39,623 nt of DNA, from assembly GCA_913061115.1 (NCBI GenBank), contig CAJXTK010000009.1, forward strand, positions 1 through 39,623, read 5' to 3'. The notes below the pieces were generated by a model that ran no database searches, was not told the DNA's origin, and saw only the letters and a program-made list of their open reading frames with translations. A program made the position numbers and the translations under genes. The stretch is from an uncultured Haliea sp. (GTDB lineage Bacteria; Pseudomonadota; Gammaproteobacteria; Pseudomonadales; Halieaceae). Of this stretch, positions 24,940 to 34,850 are shown one piece after another; within the stretch, counting starts at the first letter, position 1, and the number at the start of each line of letters is the position of its first letter.

Positions 24940-25836
24940 TTAACCTTTTTCGCCAGAGATCAGGCGAAGATCTACTCTTGTCAGTCTATCGAAGTCATAT
25001 GCGCTTAGTGTAAAGAAAAGCGGGTATTCACTGCTATAAATAAAGTGCTCATTAGCCACAGTGATCAGTTCTAGCGTTACGTGCCCTGTTGGGCTCTGTA
25101 TTGCCATCACCAGATCTGCTTCTACCGCTGACAGCTCATTCTGTAGGTCCTCGCCTGCTATACCGTCGATCTGTAGGGATTTAAGGGCGCTAATAAGCCG
25201 CTCCAGCTCCATCTCGTTGGGCTCCCGTCCGGTGCCGGACAGCCAGCGTCCGCTCTCAAAGGTCAGGTTGTAGAAGTCTGTATCGATACGCAGGGGAGCG
25301 CGTACCTGCAGCAATCTGGGTTCTAGCCATGCGCCACTCGTTGCGGGCGTTTCAAAGGCGCTTAACGTGATGCTGTAAATAGCATCCTGACGATCATTGC
25401 GGGCGTGCACTTTGCGATAGCGTGGTGATGTTCCAAGGTAGAGGGTGTCCAATGCTTGGCCTGCGGAAAGTAGCGTCAAGCGCCGTTGATAATAGTAGTC
25501 TGCAACCTGAAAGCGCTGGCGCGCAGCTGGCGACTGCGCGATGGGCCACGCCTCTTGCTCTGCGCTGATGCGTTGTAATAAAGAGCGGACCTTGACAGCG
25601 TCAGCCGGCAAGCCTCCCAGCTCGGGCAGTAGCCATTGCTCAGAGGACCTTATCAAGACAACCTCATTATCGAAGTCGTCGCCTATGCGAATCTCATCTA
25701 TCTCATCGCTTGAGAAGGAGGTGAGTGTCGGGTTCGTCGGTCTATTGACTGCACGTTGGTCAGACCAGAACAGGATAGCTGTGATGCCGCACTGGATAAG
25801 TAGGGCTGACAGCAATACGCCCACTGATCGCTTCAC
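24940..25836 (-). CDS. DUF4340 domain protein of a Gld-type ABC operon
   Basis: This 299-residue protein has an N-terminal membrane anchor (VGVLLSALLIQCGITAILFW) and a periplasmic body with beta-rich DUF4340 repeats (for example DEIRIGDDFDNEVVLIRSS and QALDTLYLGTSPRYRKVHAR). The start is the GTG at 25836, which overlaps the stop of the upstream permease/GldG gene (GTGA). The longer frame is rejected because it runs back into that gene. DUF4340 proteins are usually found after such ABC genes. The function is unknown. Confidence 0.82.
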   Translation of the reverse strand: MKRSVGVLLSALLIQCGITAILFWSDQRAVNRPTNPTLTSFSSDEIDEIRIGDDFDNEVVLIRSSEQWLLPELGGLPADAVKVRSLLQRISAEQEAWPIAQSPAARQRFQVADYYYQRRLTLLSAGQALDTLYLGTSPRYRKVHARNDRQDAIYSITLSAFETPATSGAWLEPRLLQVRAPLRIDTDFYNLTFESGRWLSGTGREPNEMELERLISALKSLQIDGIAGEDLQNELSAVEADLVMAIQSPTGHVTLELITVANEHFIYSSEYPLFFTLSAYDFDRLTRVDLRLISGEKG

Positions 25837-28721
25837 AGAGACAGACCTCGCGCATAATGTCGACGCTGCAAAATAATTTTCACCCAACTTATGAGTGCGA
25901 GAGCCAGCAGCCACAATAGCGCGAGCCCATAATTGAAATACTCTATAATGAGCTGGCCGCGGCGTTCCATCGGGGGCAGCGTGCGGTTGAAGTGTCCCCG
26001 GGAACGAATTTCCAGCAACTGCTCATCCTGAAGTGCCCAGTCCAGAGTATTCATGAATAACTCTAGTGGTCCGAGATATTGTGTGCCGCTTGCGGCAACA
26101 ATACTGTTGAGTATTTGATCATCCATAAAGTCATTGGAGGCATATAGCACAATACGGGCGGATTCTGGAGACCGCTTGAGTAGTCCTCGGGCGCTGGCAA
26201 CAGGCAGGGGGTGCTCATGCCCAGCGCTTTTTGGAACGTGATGAGGGGAATCACCGTCGGCGAAAAAGGACTCGAAACGACCCTCCACCACTACACCTAG
26301 ATTCCGCGATACAGTGACCGGTAGTGAATCGGCTGCGCTGTTGTCTGGTGACGGCGGAGAAAGATTTCTGAGGCCGTTTGCGTCCACGTTGGGCGTGATA
26401 TCCATGCTGTTGCTCAGCCAGGATCGGTTAGAGCTGCTCAGCAATATGGTGGTTCGCTTGTCACTGCTGGGCGCCACGGAAATCGGTGAGGCCCAGGCCA
26501 TCGTTACCTGCGGTAAGTTCTCGGTCACCGCGTGCTTGGTTGCTAGTCCCGGTGTTCGCAGGTCGACAAAATAGGGGTAGTCTAGTATTTGTATGTCACG
26601 AAATTCGTGGTCGCCGGACTGTCGTGTAACGGGGGCATGAAAGCTGGCATTTTGTTCATCGAGGACTAGAGTCTTTTGAATGTTTATCCCATTGTGCTGC
26701 AGCCATCGCTGTAGGCCACTGTCCCAGTCCTGCAGACGCAGTTGGCCGCCGCTGAATTCGGCGGTAAAGGGTGAGGTCACCAGAATGACAGTCCCCCCCC
26801 GCATCAGAAACTGATCAATAGCAAAGATCGATTGGTCGTCCAGCTTATGCGGTGCAACTACCGCCAGAATATCCGCCTCCGGTGATACACCGCCATCCGA
26901 CAGGTCTTCTAGCCTGATGCTGTAGTCCTTGGTGATCATTCCCTCTAGGGTTGAGAAGGTTGGTCCGCCCATTTGAAACTGGGCCATCTGCGGATCAACG
27001 TGAGGGACCGACAGCGCGACAATTTTAGTAAAGCCAGGGGCAAAGCGCTTCAAACCGGCATCCAATAGCAATCGAAATGCTGTGGGGTTGAAGTTCTCTG
27101 TGGGTAGCTGGACCACTTGACGTGAATCCGCAAGCGTCAGATAAAAAAAGAATTGCTCGGTATCCCCTGGCGACGTAACCATGGGCTTGAAACCCCACTC
27201 TTCAGAAATGCTAGAAGCGACAGCGGCATTGCGCGCTTCAGGTTCGATAAAGCGCACGCTGAACTTGCCCTGCGAGTTGCGGGCCGCGAGTTCCAGCTGA
27301 GGTATGATGGCTTTCTTGTAGGCCCGCAACGCTTCAGGTAACAATGGGTCGGCAGAAACATAGCCAATAAATTCAACGGGATTTTCGATGCCGTCGAACA
27401 GGTTTCCACCCATGCGATAGTCAAACAGTACTTTCTTGATGGCATGTGTAATGTCGTATTCCGGATTTCGCAGCAGGACTTCCGCCGGGGCATTGGGCGC
27501 CGTTCGCACCTCAATCAGGTCGGCGAAACCCAGAGACTGATGCTCACTGCCATAGCGCACCAGCACGTTGAAATAGGCATTGACTAGAGAAGATTGGTGT
27601 CGGTCACCGACCTGGAAGGGGCGTGCGGAGATACCGTATCGATCATTTGCCTCCTGCTCCATTTCCGGGAAATCGGCTGGATCAATAAACTCAACCCGGA
27701 CTCTACCTTGACCTGCCAGTCCATACTCCTGCAACAGGTCGCGTAACTGCGGCACCAGCGGTGCTAATAATGGATGGGTTTTGCTGCTGAAATAGCCACG
27801 AATGAGAAGGGGCTCCTGCAACTCATCCAGAAAATCATTTGTTGACTGCGAGATTGAAAATAGCCTGCCTTCGGTCATGTCCATGCGCAGGTTTGGCAGC
27901 TGTCCCAACCAAACATTTGCCACTACCAAATTACCCAATAGCAACGCGGTAATCGCGCGCCAGTAACGGTGACGGTTGCTGGAGGTGTTGTTCGCCCAAC
28001 GCTCGCTTTCCAGCACATACACATTCATCACCAGAAAGCCTGCGCTTAGGCTGATGTAGTAAAACAAATCACGTACATCGATGACCCCACGAGTGATGCT
28101 TTCAAAGCGTGCGCCGCTGCCCAGTAGGCGCAGGATTTCACCTGTCCTGTCGTCAAAAAATCCGGTGAGGGTAGCGCTGCCAAGCAGATAGAGAATTGCA
28201 CACAGCGCCACTGTGCCGATCATGCTAACGATAGAGTTGTTGGTGCGCGCTGATACAAATAGGCCGATCGCGAGATAGGTAGCACCCAATAGAGTCGCTG
28301 CGATATAACCACCAATGACAGGCCCCCAATCTAGATTGGCAAGCAGGGCAACGGTAATTGGAAGCGGTAGCGTGCTGATCAATGCCAGCAGTAACAGGGT
28401 GAAGCAGGCGAGAAATTTCCCAATGACGAAGTGCCACAGGCTGATCGGCTGCGTCAGTACATGTTCCAGCGTGCCGCTGCGTCGCTCTTCGCTCCACATA
28501 CGCATGGTCAAAGCGGCGCAAAGAAAAATCAGAAGAATTGGCATCCACTCGAACAGTGGTCGAATATCAGCAATGTTGCGGGCAAAGAAGGACTCTACCC
28601 AGAAAAAAAGAAATAGTGTGACGGCGGCAAAGGACGCTAGGAATAACCATGCAACGGGAGATGAGAAGAAGAGTCCGATCTCCTTTTGGGCAACCCGGCG
28701 AGCGACCGAGTTAGTTGCCAT
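25833..28721 (-). CDS. ABC permease fused to GldG-like domain
   Basis: This 962-residue protein joins an ABC-2 type permease (about residues 1-250; membrane helices such as VAWLFLASFAAVTLFLFFWV and FVIGKFLACFTLLLLALIST) to a GldG-like periplasmic domain. The domain starts near LRMDMTEGRLFSISQSTNDF and contains GGTVILVTSPFTAEFSG near residue 650. A final membrane helix lies near residue 930 (LIIEYFNYGLALLWLLALAL). GldF and GldG are separate genes in Bacteroidota gliding operons; a fusion is common in proteobacteria. The start at ATG 28721 overlaps the ATPase gene by 11 bases. The transported substrate is unknown. Confidence 0.87.
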   Translation of the reverse strand: MATNSVARRVAQKEIGLFFSSPVAWLFLASFAAVTLFLFFWVESFFARNIADIRPLFEWMPILLIFLCAALTMRMWSEERRSGTLEHVLTQPISLWHFVIGKFLACFTLLLLALISTLPLPITVALLANLDWGPVIGGYIAATLLGATYLAIGLFVSARTNNSIVSMIGTVALCAILYLLGSATLTGFFDDRTGEILRLLGSGARFESITRGVIDVRDLFYYISLSAGFLVMNVYVLESERWANNTSSNRHRYWRAITALLLGNLVVANVWLGQLPNLRMDMTEGRLFSISQSTNDFLDELQEPLLIRGYFSSKTHPLLAPLVPQLRDLLQEYGLAGQGRVRVEFIDPADFPEMEQEANDRYGISARPFQVGDRHQSSLVNAYFNVLVRYGSEHQSLGFADLIEVRTAPNAPAEVLLRNPEYDITHAIKKVLFDYRMGGNLFDGIENPVEFIGYVSADPLLPEALRAYKKAIIPQLELAARNSQGKFSVRFIEPEARNAAVASSISEEWGFKPMVTSPGDTEQFFFYLTLADSRQVVQLPTENFNPTAFRLLLDAGLKRFAPGFTKIVALSVPHVDPQMAQFQMGGPTFSTLEGMITKDYSIRLEDLSDGGVSPEADILAVVAPHKLDDQSIFAIDQFLMRGGTVILVTSPFTAEFSGGQLRLQDWDSGLQRWLQHNGINIQKTLVLDEQNASFHAPVTRQSGDHEFRDIQILDYPYFVDLRTPGLATKHAVTENLPQVTMAWASPISVAPSSDKRTTILLSSSNRSWLSNSMDITPNVDANGLRNLSPPSPDNSAADSLPVTVSRNLGVVVEGRFESFFADGDSPHHVPKSAGHEHPLPVASARGLLKRSPESARIVLYASNDFMDDQILNSIVAASGTQYLGPLELFMNTLDWALQDEQLLEIRSRGHFNRTLPPMERRGQLIIEYFNYGLALLWLLALALISWVKIILQRRHYARGLSL

Positions 28722-29643
28722 TGTCGTACACCTCACGAAATACCTGATCGAGATCGTGTGCTGAGACCTGTAATTGGTAGAGTTCGGCCCCAGCTTGTAT
28801 GACGCAATGAGCCACACTATTGGCGGCGGTGTCGATGTTGGCGTTTGGGTTCAGGTGAATATCGAAATGCATAAGTCCGTCTGCGGCAACGAAACTCTGC
28901 AGCGATGCAACGTCGGCTAGTTGCTCCAAATAGGCCGCCAGGGAAGGTGCGCCTGCGCTGGCGCGTAACAGTAATGTTTTGCTGTTGTGCAAATCAGTGA
29001 GATTCTGGTCTAGGGCTAACCGTCCATTACGCAACATGAGTACCCGGCTACACACAGCATCTACCTCCTGCATGATGTGTGTGGAGAGAATGATGGTGGT
29101 GCGCCGCGCCAAGCGCTTTATCAGTTGTCGCATGTGTTCCGTTTGGTTGGGATCAAGGCCGTTGGTTGGCTCATCCAGAATCAATAAATTAGGCTCACCT
29201 AAAATCGCTTGGGCGACACCGACTCGCTGCCTGTAACCTCGAGACAGGATGCTGATTGGATCGAGCGCTTGCTGCGTCAAGTCGGTGGCAGACAGGACCT
29301 CTCGCACAGCTCCCAGTCGCTTTACTGCGGGTATACCCTTGAGTGTTGCCACGTAGTCCAGATAGTCAGCGACCATCATTTCGGGGTATATGGGTAGATT
29401 TTCTGGCAAATAGCCGAGGTGTTTTTGAGCCGAACGTGCATCATTGGACAGGCTTATGCCGTCAATAATAATACTGCCGCGGGTGGGTTCCAGATAGCCA
29501 CTCAGCATCTTCATGATGGTGGTTTTTCCGGCGCCGTTATGCCCCAGCAGCCCCACTATTTCATGGTTGCCTATAGTGAAGGAAACGTCGTCTACGGCTG
29601 CATTTTTGCCGTAGAGGCGGGTTAGAGATTGGACTTCAATCAT
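28711..29643 (-). CDS. ABC transporter ATPase, GldA-like
   Basis: This 310-residue ATPase has Walker A GHNGAGKTT (34-42), the LSRGYRQRVGVAQAI signature (133-147), Walker B LLILDEPTNGLDP (153-165) and the H-loop STHIMQEVD. The C-terminal part (about residues 215-310) is the accessory domain of this subgroup. The start is ATG 29643; the open frame begins further out at a TTG without a ribosome-binding site. It heads the ATPase, permease/GldG, DUF4340 operon with overlapping reading frames, so the three proteins form one complex. Confidence 0.9.
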   Translation of the reverse strand: MIEVQSLTRLYGKNAAVDDVSFTIGNHEIVGLLGHNGAGKTTIMKMLSGYLEPTRGSIIIDGISLSNDARSAQKHLGYLPENLPIYPEMMVADYLDYVATLKGIPAVKRLGAVREVLSATDLTQQALDPISILSRGYRQRVGVAQAILGEPNLLILDEPTNGLDPNQTEHMRQLIKRLARRTTIILSTHIMQEVDAVCSRVLMLRNGRLALDQNLTDLHNSKTLLLRASAGAPSLAAYLEQLADVASLQSFVAADGLMHFDIHLNPNANIDTAANSVAHCVIQAGAELYQLQVSAHDLDQVFREVYDNGN

Positions 29644-29711
29644 ACAGCCGATTGTCGTTGTGTGTTCTTTCAAGGAATCTGGGCATGTTACTGTGCCCTG
29701 ATACCACCGTG

Positions 29712-30470
29712 CTAGAAGTTGAATAGTAGCTTAATAATAAAAACAATAAGCACACAGTTTAGTACCCTTCGGATCATGCGCTCGCCCCCGCTAATGGTGA
29801 AACGGGCGCCTAAATAGCCACCTATTGAGTTTCCAACTGCAAGCGCGATGCCGATCATCCACACTAACTGAATTTGACTGGCAAATATCAGTAGAGCGAC
29901 AATTGTGTAGAGGGCAACGATAAAGACCTTGTGCATGTTCGTTCTCACCAGATCTAGGCCCATCACCCGATTCAGAACAGGCATGATAAGGAAGCCGACA
30001 CCGAGCTGGATAAATCCGCCCCAGAAGCCCACTCCCACCATCAGTAAGTGGCCATGCAGCAGTTGCCTGCGCGTGGGCTGATGGTTTTCAGGCTGTTCTG
30101 CTGCGCGTTTGTCGAAGTACATCACCAGCATAACGGCCACCATAATCAGTGCGAGTGCGCGATTGAACCAGACGCCCTGCAGCTGGACCCCAAGTAATGC
30201 GCCTGCCACAGCCCCCGGCAGGGCACATACCGCGAGGGTCAGGCTGAGTCGGAAATCTCCAAAACCGCGGCGGGCAAAGGTCGCGATGGCGGTAATATTC
30301 TGTGCCAGGATAGCGATACGGTTGGTACCGTTGGCCACTGGGCCAGGCAATCCCATGAAAACCATCACCGGTACAGTGAGGAGCGAGCCTCCGCCCGCCA
30401 TCACATTGAGAAACCCTGCAGCGATTCCCACCGCAACGAGAAGACCTGCCTGCCACAGATCGAATTCCAT
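29712..30470 (-). CDS. TSUP family permease (TauE/SafE type)
   Basis: This 252-residue membrane protein of the sulfite-exporter TauE/SafE family has about eight hydrophobic segments. The family start GLLVAVGIAAGFLNVMAGGG and the repeat VGVGFWGGFIQLGVGFLIMP are visible, with a central charged loop (DKRAAEQPENHQPTRRQLLH). The ATG at 30470 begins two bases after the stop of gor, and a GGA lies inside the end of gor, so the two are coupled. The transported organosulfur or sulfite-like anion is not known. Confidence 0.87.
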   Translation of the reverse strand: MEFDLWQAGLLVAVGIAAGFLNVMAGGGSLLTVPVMVFMGLPGPVANGTNRIAILAQNITAIATFARRGFGDFRLSLTLAVCALPGAVAGALLGVQLQGVWFNRALALIMVAVMLVMYFDKRAAEQPENHQPTRRQLLHGHLLMVGVGFWGGFIQLGVGFLIMPVLNRVMGLDLVRTNMHKVFIVALYTIVALLIFASQIQLVWMIGIALAVGNSIGGYLGARFTISGGERMIRRVLNCVLIVFIIKLLFNF

Positions 30471-30472
30471 GA

Positions 30473-31831
30473 TTAACTTTCCGTCCAAGGCTCGCGCATA
30501 GTGACGAGCTCCTCTGCTGTGGTCGGATGAATGCCAATCGTTGTGTCAAAGAGTGTTTTGGTGGCTCCAGCACGCATTGCGATAGCGATGCCCTGTAGGA
30601 TTTCTCCCGCATCAGGACCCATCATATGGACGCCGACAACCCGATCAGTCTTGGCATCAACAATGATTTTCATGAAGGCTTTTTCGTCGCTGCCACTGAG
30701 GGTGTGTTTCATGGGGCGAAAGCTGGATTTGAACAGACGGATATCCCCAAATCTGGCGCGAGCCTCCTCCTCGGTGAAGCCTACCGTGCCGATGGTAGGC
30801 TGACAGAACACGGCAGTCGGTATGAAATCATAATCCACTTGCTGGTCCAGGCCACCGAAATTACGTCGTGCGAACGCCATACCCTGAGCGAGAGCCACTG
30901 GCGTGAGTTCGATGCCTCCGGTCACGTCTCCGAGGGCAAATATACTTGGCTCACTGGTGCAAAACTCTTCGTCGATCTCTATGGCACCTTGTTGACTAAG
31001 GCGTATATTTACATTCTCCAGACCGAGATCTGTGAGATTAGCCTTGCGCCCGGTGGCATAGAGCACGGCATCGGCCTCGAGTTCGGAGTCATCGGTTAAT
31101 CGGACTCTTAGGCTGGTACCCTCGGAGGTGATCGACTGGACATTGACTTCAAAGCGCAAGTCTACGCCGCTTTTGGCAATCTCTTGAGCGGCGTGAGCGC
31201 GAATATCTGCATCGAAGCCGCGTAAAAACAAAGGACCTCGATAGAGCTGTGTTGTCTTCGCACCGAGACCATTGAAAATACCCGCAAACTCCACCGCAAT
31301 GTAGCCACCACCAACGATTACGAGGTGTTGTGGGAATACGTCTAGATCAAATATTTCATTTGAGCTGACGACGTATTCGCTGCCGGGAAAGTCCGGAATA
31401 TGCGGCCAGCCGCCAGTCGCGATGAGCATTTTTTCCGCCGTGTAGCGCTGTTCTCCAACAGACACCGTATGGGGGCCTACGATAACAGCACGGCCGTCGA
31501 TCACCTGCGCATTCGCACCCTTCAGTAAGTTTCGATAGATTACATTGAGGCGTGAGATTTCCTCTTTTTTGTTGTCTCGCAGCGTAGACCAGTCAAAGCG
31601 CGGTTGAGTGCTGTCCCAGCCGAAGCCTTGGGCATCGCCGAAACCCTTGCCATACTGAGCGGCATACACATAGAGCTTCTTCGGCACGCAGCCCACATTG
31701 ACGCATGTGCCGCCCATATAGCGATCCTCTACGATGGCTACCCGCGCCCCAAATCCTGCTGCCATGCGTGCAGCTCTCACACCACCGGAACCCGCGCCGA
31801 TTACCAGTAGGTCATAATCAAAATTGCTCAC
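30473..31831 (-). CDS. gor: Glutathione reductase
   Basis: This 452-residue flavoprotein reduces glutathione disulfide with NADPH. It has the FAD loop VIGAGSGGVRAARMAAGFG, the redox disulfide GGTCVNVGCVPKK (Cys43 and Cys48), the NAD(P)H loop VIVGGGYIAVEFAGI, the FALGDVTGGIELTPVA segment and the C-terminal catalytic His in GIHPTTAEEL. The start is GTG at 31831 with AAGGA seven bases upstream; an upstream extension in the same frame is unlikely. It is divergent from the DUF481 gene and followed two bases later by a TSUP permease. Confidence 0.93.
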   Translation of the reverse strand: MSNFDYDLLVIGAGSGGVRAARMAAGFGARVAIVEDRYMGGTCVNVGCVPKKLYVYAAQYGKGFGDAQGFGWDSTQPRFDWSTLRDNKKEEISRLNVIYRNLLKGANAQVIDGRAVIVGPHTVSVGEQRYTAEKMLIATGGWPHIPDFPGSEYVVSSNEIFDLDVFPQHLVIVGGGYIAVEFAGIFNGLGAKTTQLYRGPLFLRGFDADIRAHAAQEIAKSGVDLRFEVNVQSITSEGTSLRVRLTDDSELEADAVLYATGRKANLTDLGLENVNIRLSQQGAIEIDEEFCTSEPSIFALGDVTGGIELTPVALAQGMAFARRNFGGLDQQVDYDFIPTAVFCQPTIGTVGFTEEEARARFGDIRLFKSSFRPMKHTLSGSDEKAFMKIIVDAKTDRVVGVHMMGPDAGEILQGIAIAMRAGATKTLFDTTIGIHPTTAEELVTMREPWTES

Positions 31832-32070
31832 GATCTTTTCCTTAGCGATAAAGCACAAGTTTAGCAGCCCACGCTTGTCCCGCGCTATCATTCTCAGTTG
31901 TCGACATCTTAGGTCACTACTCTATGAAAGGGCTAAATCACCCTAAGTAGCTCTACCGACGCTACTGTTTCGATGTGCGGCCTAGAAATTTAAGGTTCTT
32001 CAATTTACTATAAACACCTTATCGCTCGAAGATTATCGGGCGAAAGTCGGAAAAGAGAAGATGATTTCTT

Positions 32071-33117
32071 ATGATTTTGTTACATAAGGCACTCAAAAAC
32101 GGTTTCCTAGTGTGGACTATGGCCCTGCTGTTTCCGGTGTTCGTGCATGCGGAGACAAGCCCTCCACTCTATGACGAGGTCGTGCTCAAGGATGGCTCGC
32201 GACTGATCGGTACCGTGATCTCGGTCAGGGATCGGCTGGTAACCTTCAAGACTAGCTTCGCAGGCACACTCAATCTCTCAATGGATCACATTGTGTCGGT
32301 AAACAACCGAAACCCTGCAGTGATGCTTTTGGCGGATCAAACAGTTATAAATTCAACGTCTATGATCATTAATCAGGAAAATCTCGTACTGCCCGATGCC
32401 GCACAGACTTACCCAATCGAGGATTTGGCAGTGGTGAACCCGGAACCGTGGGAGCTTGGTAATGGTTACCGCTGGACCGGATCGATAAGCTTTGCTTGGG
32501 CTCTCCAGCGTGGAAACACCGATAGCGACGAACTGAACTTTAAGCTTGATCCGGTGTGGCGCAGTAAGCGGGATCGGTACACCTTAAATTGGTCTGGGGA
32601 GCAAGACGAGACCAACGGTGTGGAGAGTGCTGACAATTGGCTGCTTATCGGAAAATATGACTACTTCCTGGCGGATCCAAACTTTGTGGGCCTTGTCGTA
32701 AACGCAAAAAAAGACAAATTTCAGGACCTCGAGATTCGGTACCTTTTAGGCCCTTATTTTGGTAGCCAGTTTTATGACAAACCCGTTTTCTCCCTGAGTG
32801 GCGAGATTGGGTTTTCCTATGTGACCGAGGAGTACATCGCCGCCGAAGAGAAACATTATGGCGCGAGCAACTGGAGCCTGAAGGCAGCGAGCAATTATCT
32901 GGGCGGCAAGTCGGCGCTGTATTTCGACCAGACGGGCATCTGGAGTTTGAAGGATACCTCCGATGTTATTCTTAACACGACTTTTGGACTGTCTTTTCCG
33001 CTGATGTGGGATCTTGAGGCATCCGCTGAGATGTTGTTTGAATACGACTCTGGTGCGGTAGAAGGTGTAGATGATCTGGATCAAACGTATAATATTCGCC
33101 TTGGTTACACTTGGTGA
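32071..33117 (+). CDS. DUF481 outer-membrane protein
   Basis: This 348-residue protein has a signal peptide (LVWTMALLFPVFVHAE) and a short soluble part (about residues 35-110, DEVVLKDGSRLIGTVISVRD, LNLSMDHIVSVNN) like a small beta domain. From about residue 130 it is a beta-barrel of the DUF481 type, with alternating strands such as WTGSISFAWALQRGNTDS and YTLNWSGEQDETNGVES. It ends in LGYTW, an aromatic-ended last strand. The function is unknown for the family; an outer-membrane location is expected. Confidence 0.82.
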   Translation: MILLHKALKNGFLVWTMALLFPVFVHAETSPPLYDEVVLKDGSRLIGTVISVRDRLVTFKTSFAGTLNLSMDHIVSVNNRNPAVMLLADQTVINSTSMIINQENLVLPDAAQTYPIEDLAVVNPEPWELGNGYRWTGSISFAWALQRGNTDSDELNFKLDPVWRSKRDRYTLNWSGEQDETNGVESADNWLLIGKYDYFLADPNFVGLVVNAKKDKFQDLEIRYLLGPYFGSQFYDKPVFSLSGEIGFSYVTEEYIAAEEKHYGASNWSLKAASNYLGGKSALYFDQTGIWSLKDTSDVILNTTFGLSFPLMWDLEASAEMLFEYDSGAVEGVDDLDQTYNIRLGYTW

Positions 33118-33326
33118 TCACTTAGTGGTTCCGGCCGCAGTTATCGTTGAGTTTTTCGATCAGTAATCTCTCAAGGCAACCCCGTTTTTCTAAACACTCC
33201 GTGAGGCCCTATAATCGAGAAAATGCGCTTCAGCAATCCAAGGGACATACCTGCCGAGAAACGGGATAAATTAGAGGCGAGTTACGTCATCAAGTCGTCG
33301 ACGATGGTTCGGTCGCCGCGTTGACC

Positions 33327-34850
33327 TCAGAAGCGATATTTCACCGCAACCTGTAGTTGGGTGGCATCGCCGCTATCACCCCCAACATTTTCACGTCTGC
33401 CCCACAAATATTCTGCCCCCAAGTCTATGCGCGGTATAGGTGACCATATCAGGTTCGAGCTAAATCGCAGGGTTCTCTTATAGGCGTCATCAACAAGAAA
33501 GTCAGGGCTTATGACTTCAACTATGCCAAATGTAAAATTGGAGCGTAATTCCCCCACTCCCCACCAGTGCTGGAGAGAAGTGTACCCTGCTGCAATATCA
33601 AAAAGCCCTAGCTGGCCAGTGCTGGGGTCGAAGATGCCGTCATAGTTGCCGATGCTGGATAGGTCGTTCACATAGCGGCCTATACCGTTACCTGCACTGA
33701 GCTGAAATAGCAGATTGTCGCGAGGGTCAAAGATGGGAATGATAAAGCGCCCGCTCAACGAGGCCCCTCCGCCGAATTTTTCTTTGACCTGTCTATCAGT
33801 GCTTTTCCCGCGAATTTGCCTGAGCAGTATTGCGAATTTCACATGCAGTCGTTGCCTGGGCTGGAAGCGGGCGGCCAACACTATGTCGGGAAATTGACTG
33901 ATGCCGGAGCCATTCTGAAGTTCTGGATTGGGGTCTTCCAGTGCGAACTGGAGTTCATACGCACTACCAATTCTCGGCATAAAGCGAACCTGGCTCTGGC
34001 GCACATTTATACGCCCGTTTAAACCCTCAAAATCAATTTCCTCGGGGGATGCATCGGGGTCCATAAAGGTCGTCCAAGTCTTCCCTGCGAGCATGCGTCT
34101 CCACTGTCCAAAAGCGTGCCGTAGACGAAAAGCATCGTCGTCCCCCGCGAAGTCTCCTTCGATAAACGCGCGCATAAGACCGTAGTCGGTTGGTTCTCTG
34201 AGGTCGACATTGAGCCGAGATTGGTTCGCTGTAATGCTACTCTGGGCCTCATCCCCACTCGTTGCCTGAATTCCGACGGGGATCGAGCCAACGATAAATC
34301 GGTCCCTACTTTGCAAAGCATCAAAATTGTAAATGGCATCGGTTTTGACGAAACCCCCAATAGCTAACGCGGCATTGGTGCCTGGCAGCGGCCAAGCCCC
34401 GACAAAATCTCTGAGTGAGTCTCTGCTTGGGTCGTCAAATTGAGCCTGCGCCACCTCGACAGCTTCATTCTCTTGTATTCTTGTCGTGGTTTGTGTTGTC
34501 TCTGCCCCCATTTCCGAAAGTGCGATATTCCCAGTAGACCCCTTTGACCCGGACACTAGCGTCTCCGTTATTTCCTTGTCCTTGCTGACCTCAGGAGGCG
34601 TGCGTAGTTTATCCAGTTCTGCACTTAAGGTTGCGATTTGACGTGACTGACTCTCGAGTAATTGCCGCTGCTCTGCTAGCTCCTTCTGTTGCTGCTGCAA
34701 TAGCGAGATAACCGTTTTCATGTCTATTCTTTGATCTGCGGTAGCGTTTTGCGTCGGATCAATTGACGGCCGCATTTCCTGTGAGCTTGCATTGCGACCA
34801 TTCAGAGTTGTTAGCGTAAGGAATAAGACTACAGAGAGTGCAATTTTCAT
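33327..34850 (-). CDS. DcaP-like outer-membrane porin
   Basis: This 507-residue outer-membrane protein has a signal peptide (MKIALSVVLFLTLTTLNG), a coiled-coil segment (residues about 45-85, LLQQQQKELAEQRQLLESQS) and a beta-barrel body. The LAIGGFVKTDAIYNFDAL strand and the FRLRHAFGQWRRMLAGKTWT segment match the DcaP family, trimeric porins known to pass negatively charged small molecules such as dicarboxylic acids. It ends VAVKYRF with a C-terminal Phe, as in outer-membrane barrels. It is convergent with DUF481 and divergent from the next gene. Confidence 0.85.
   Translation of the reverse strand: MKIALSVVLFLTLTTLNGRNASSQEMRPSIDPTQNATADQRIDMKTVISLLQQQQKELAEQRQLLESQSRQIATLSAELDKLRTPPEVSKDKEITETLVSGSKGSTGNIALSEMGAETTQTTTRIQENEAVEVAQAQFDDPSRDSLRDFVGAWPLPGTNAALAIGGFVKTDAIYNFDALQSRDRFIVGSIPVGIQATSGDEAQSSITANQSRLNVDLREPTDYGLMRAFIEGDFAGDDDAFRLRHAFGQWRRMLAGKTWTTFMDPDASPEEIDFEGLNGRINVRQSQVRFMPRIGSAYELQFALEDPNPELQNGSGISQFPDIVLAARFQPRQRLHVKFAILLRQIRGKSTDRQVKEKFGGGASLSGRFIIPIFDPRDNLLFQLSAGNGIGRYVNDLSSIGNYDGIFDPSTGQLGLFDIAAGYTSLQHWWGVGELRSNFTFGIVEVISPDFLVDDAYKRTLRFSSNLIWSPIPRIDLGAEYLWGRRENVGGDSGDATQLQVAVKYRF

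Noticed and set aside
29681-29698. GGGCA/TGCCC hairpin between the TSUP and ABC ATPase genes
   Set aside because: Five-base stem with no T run on either side, so not a convincing terminator.
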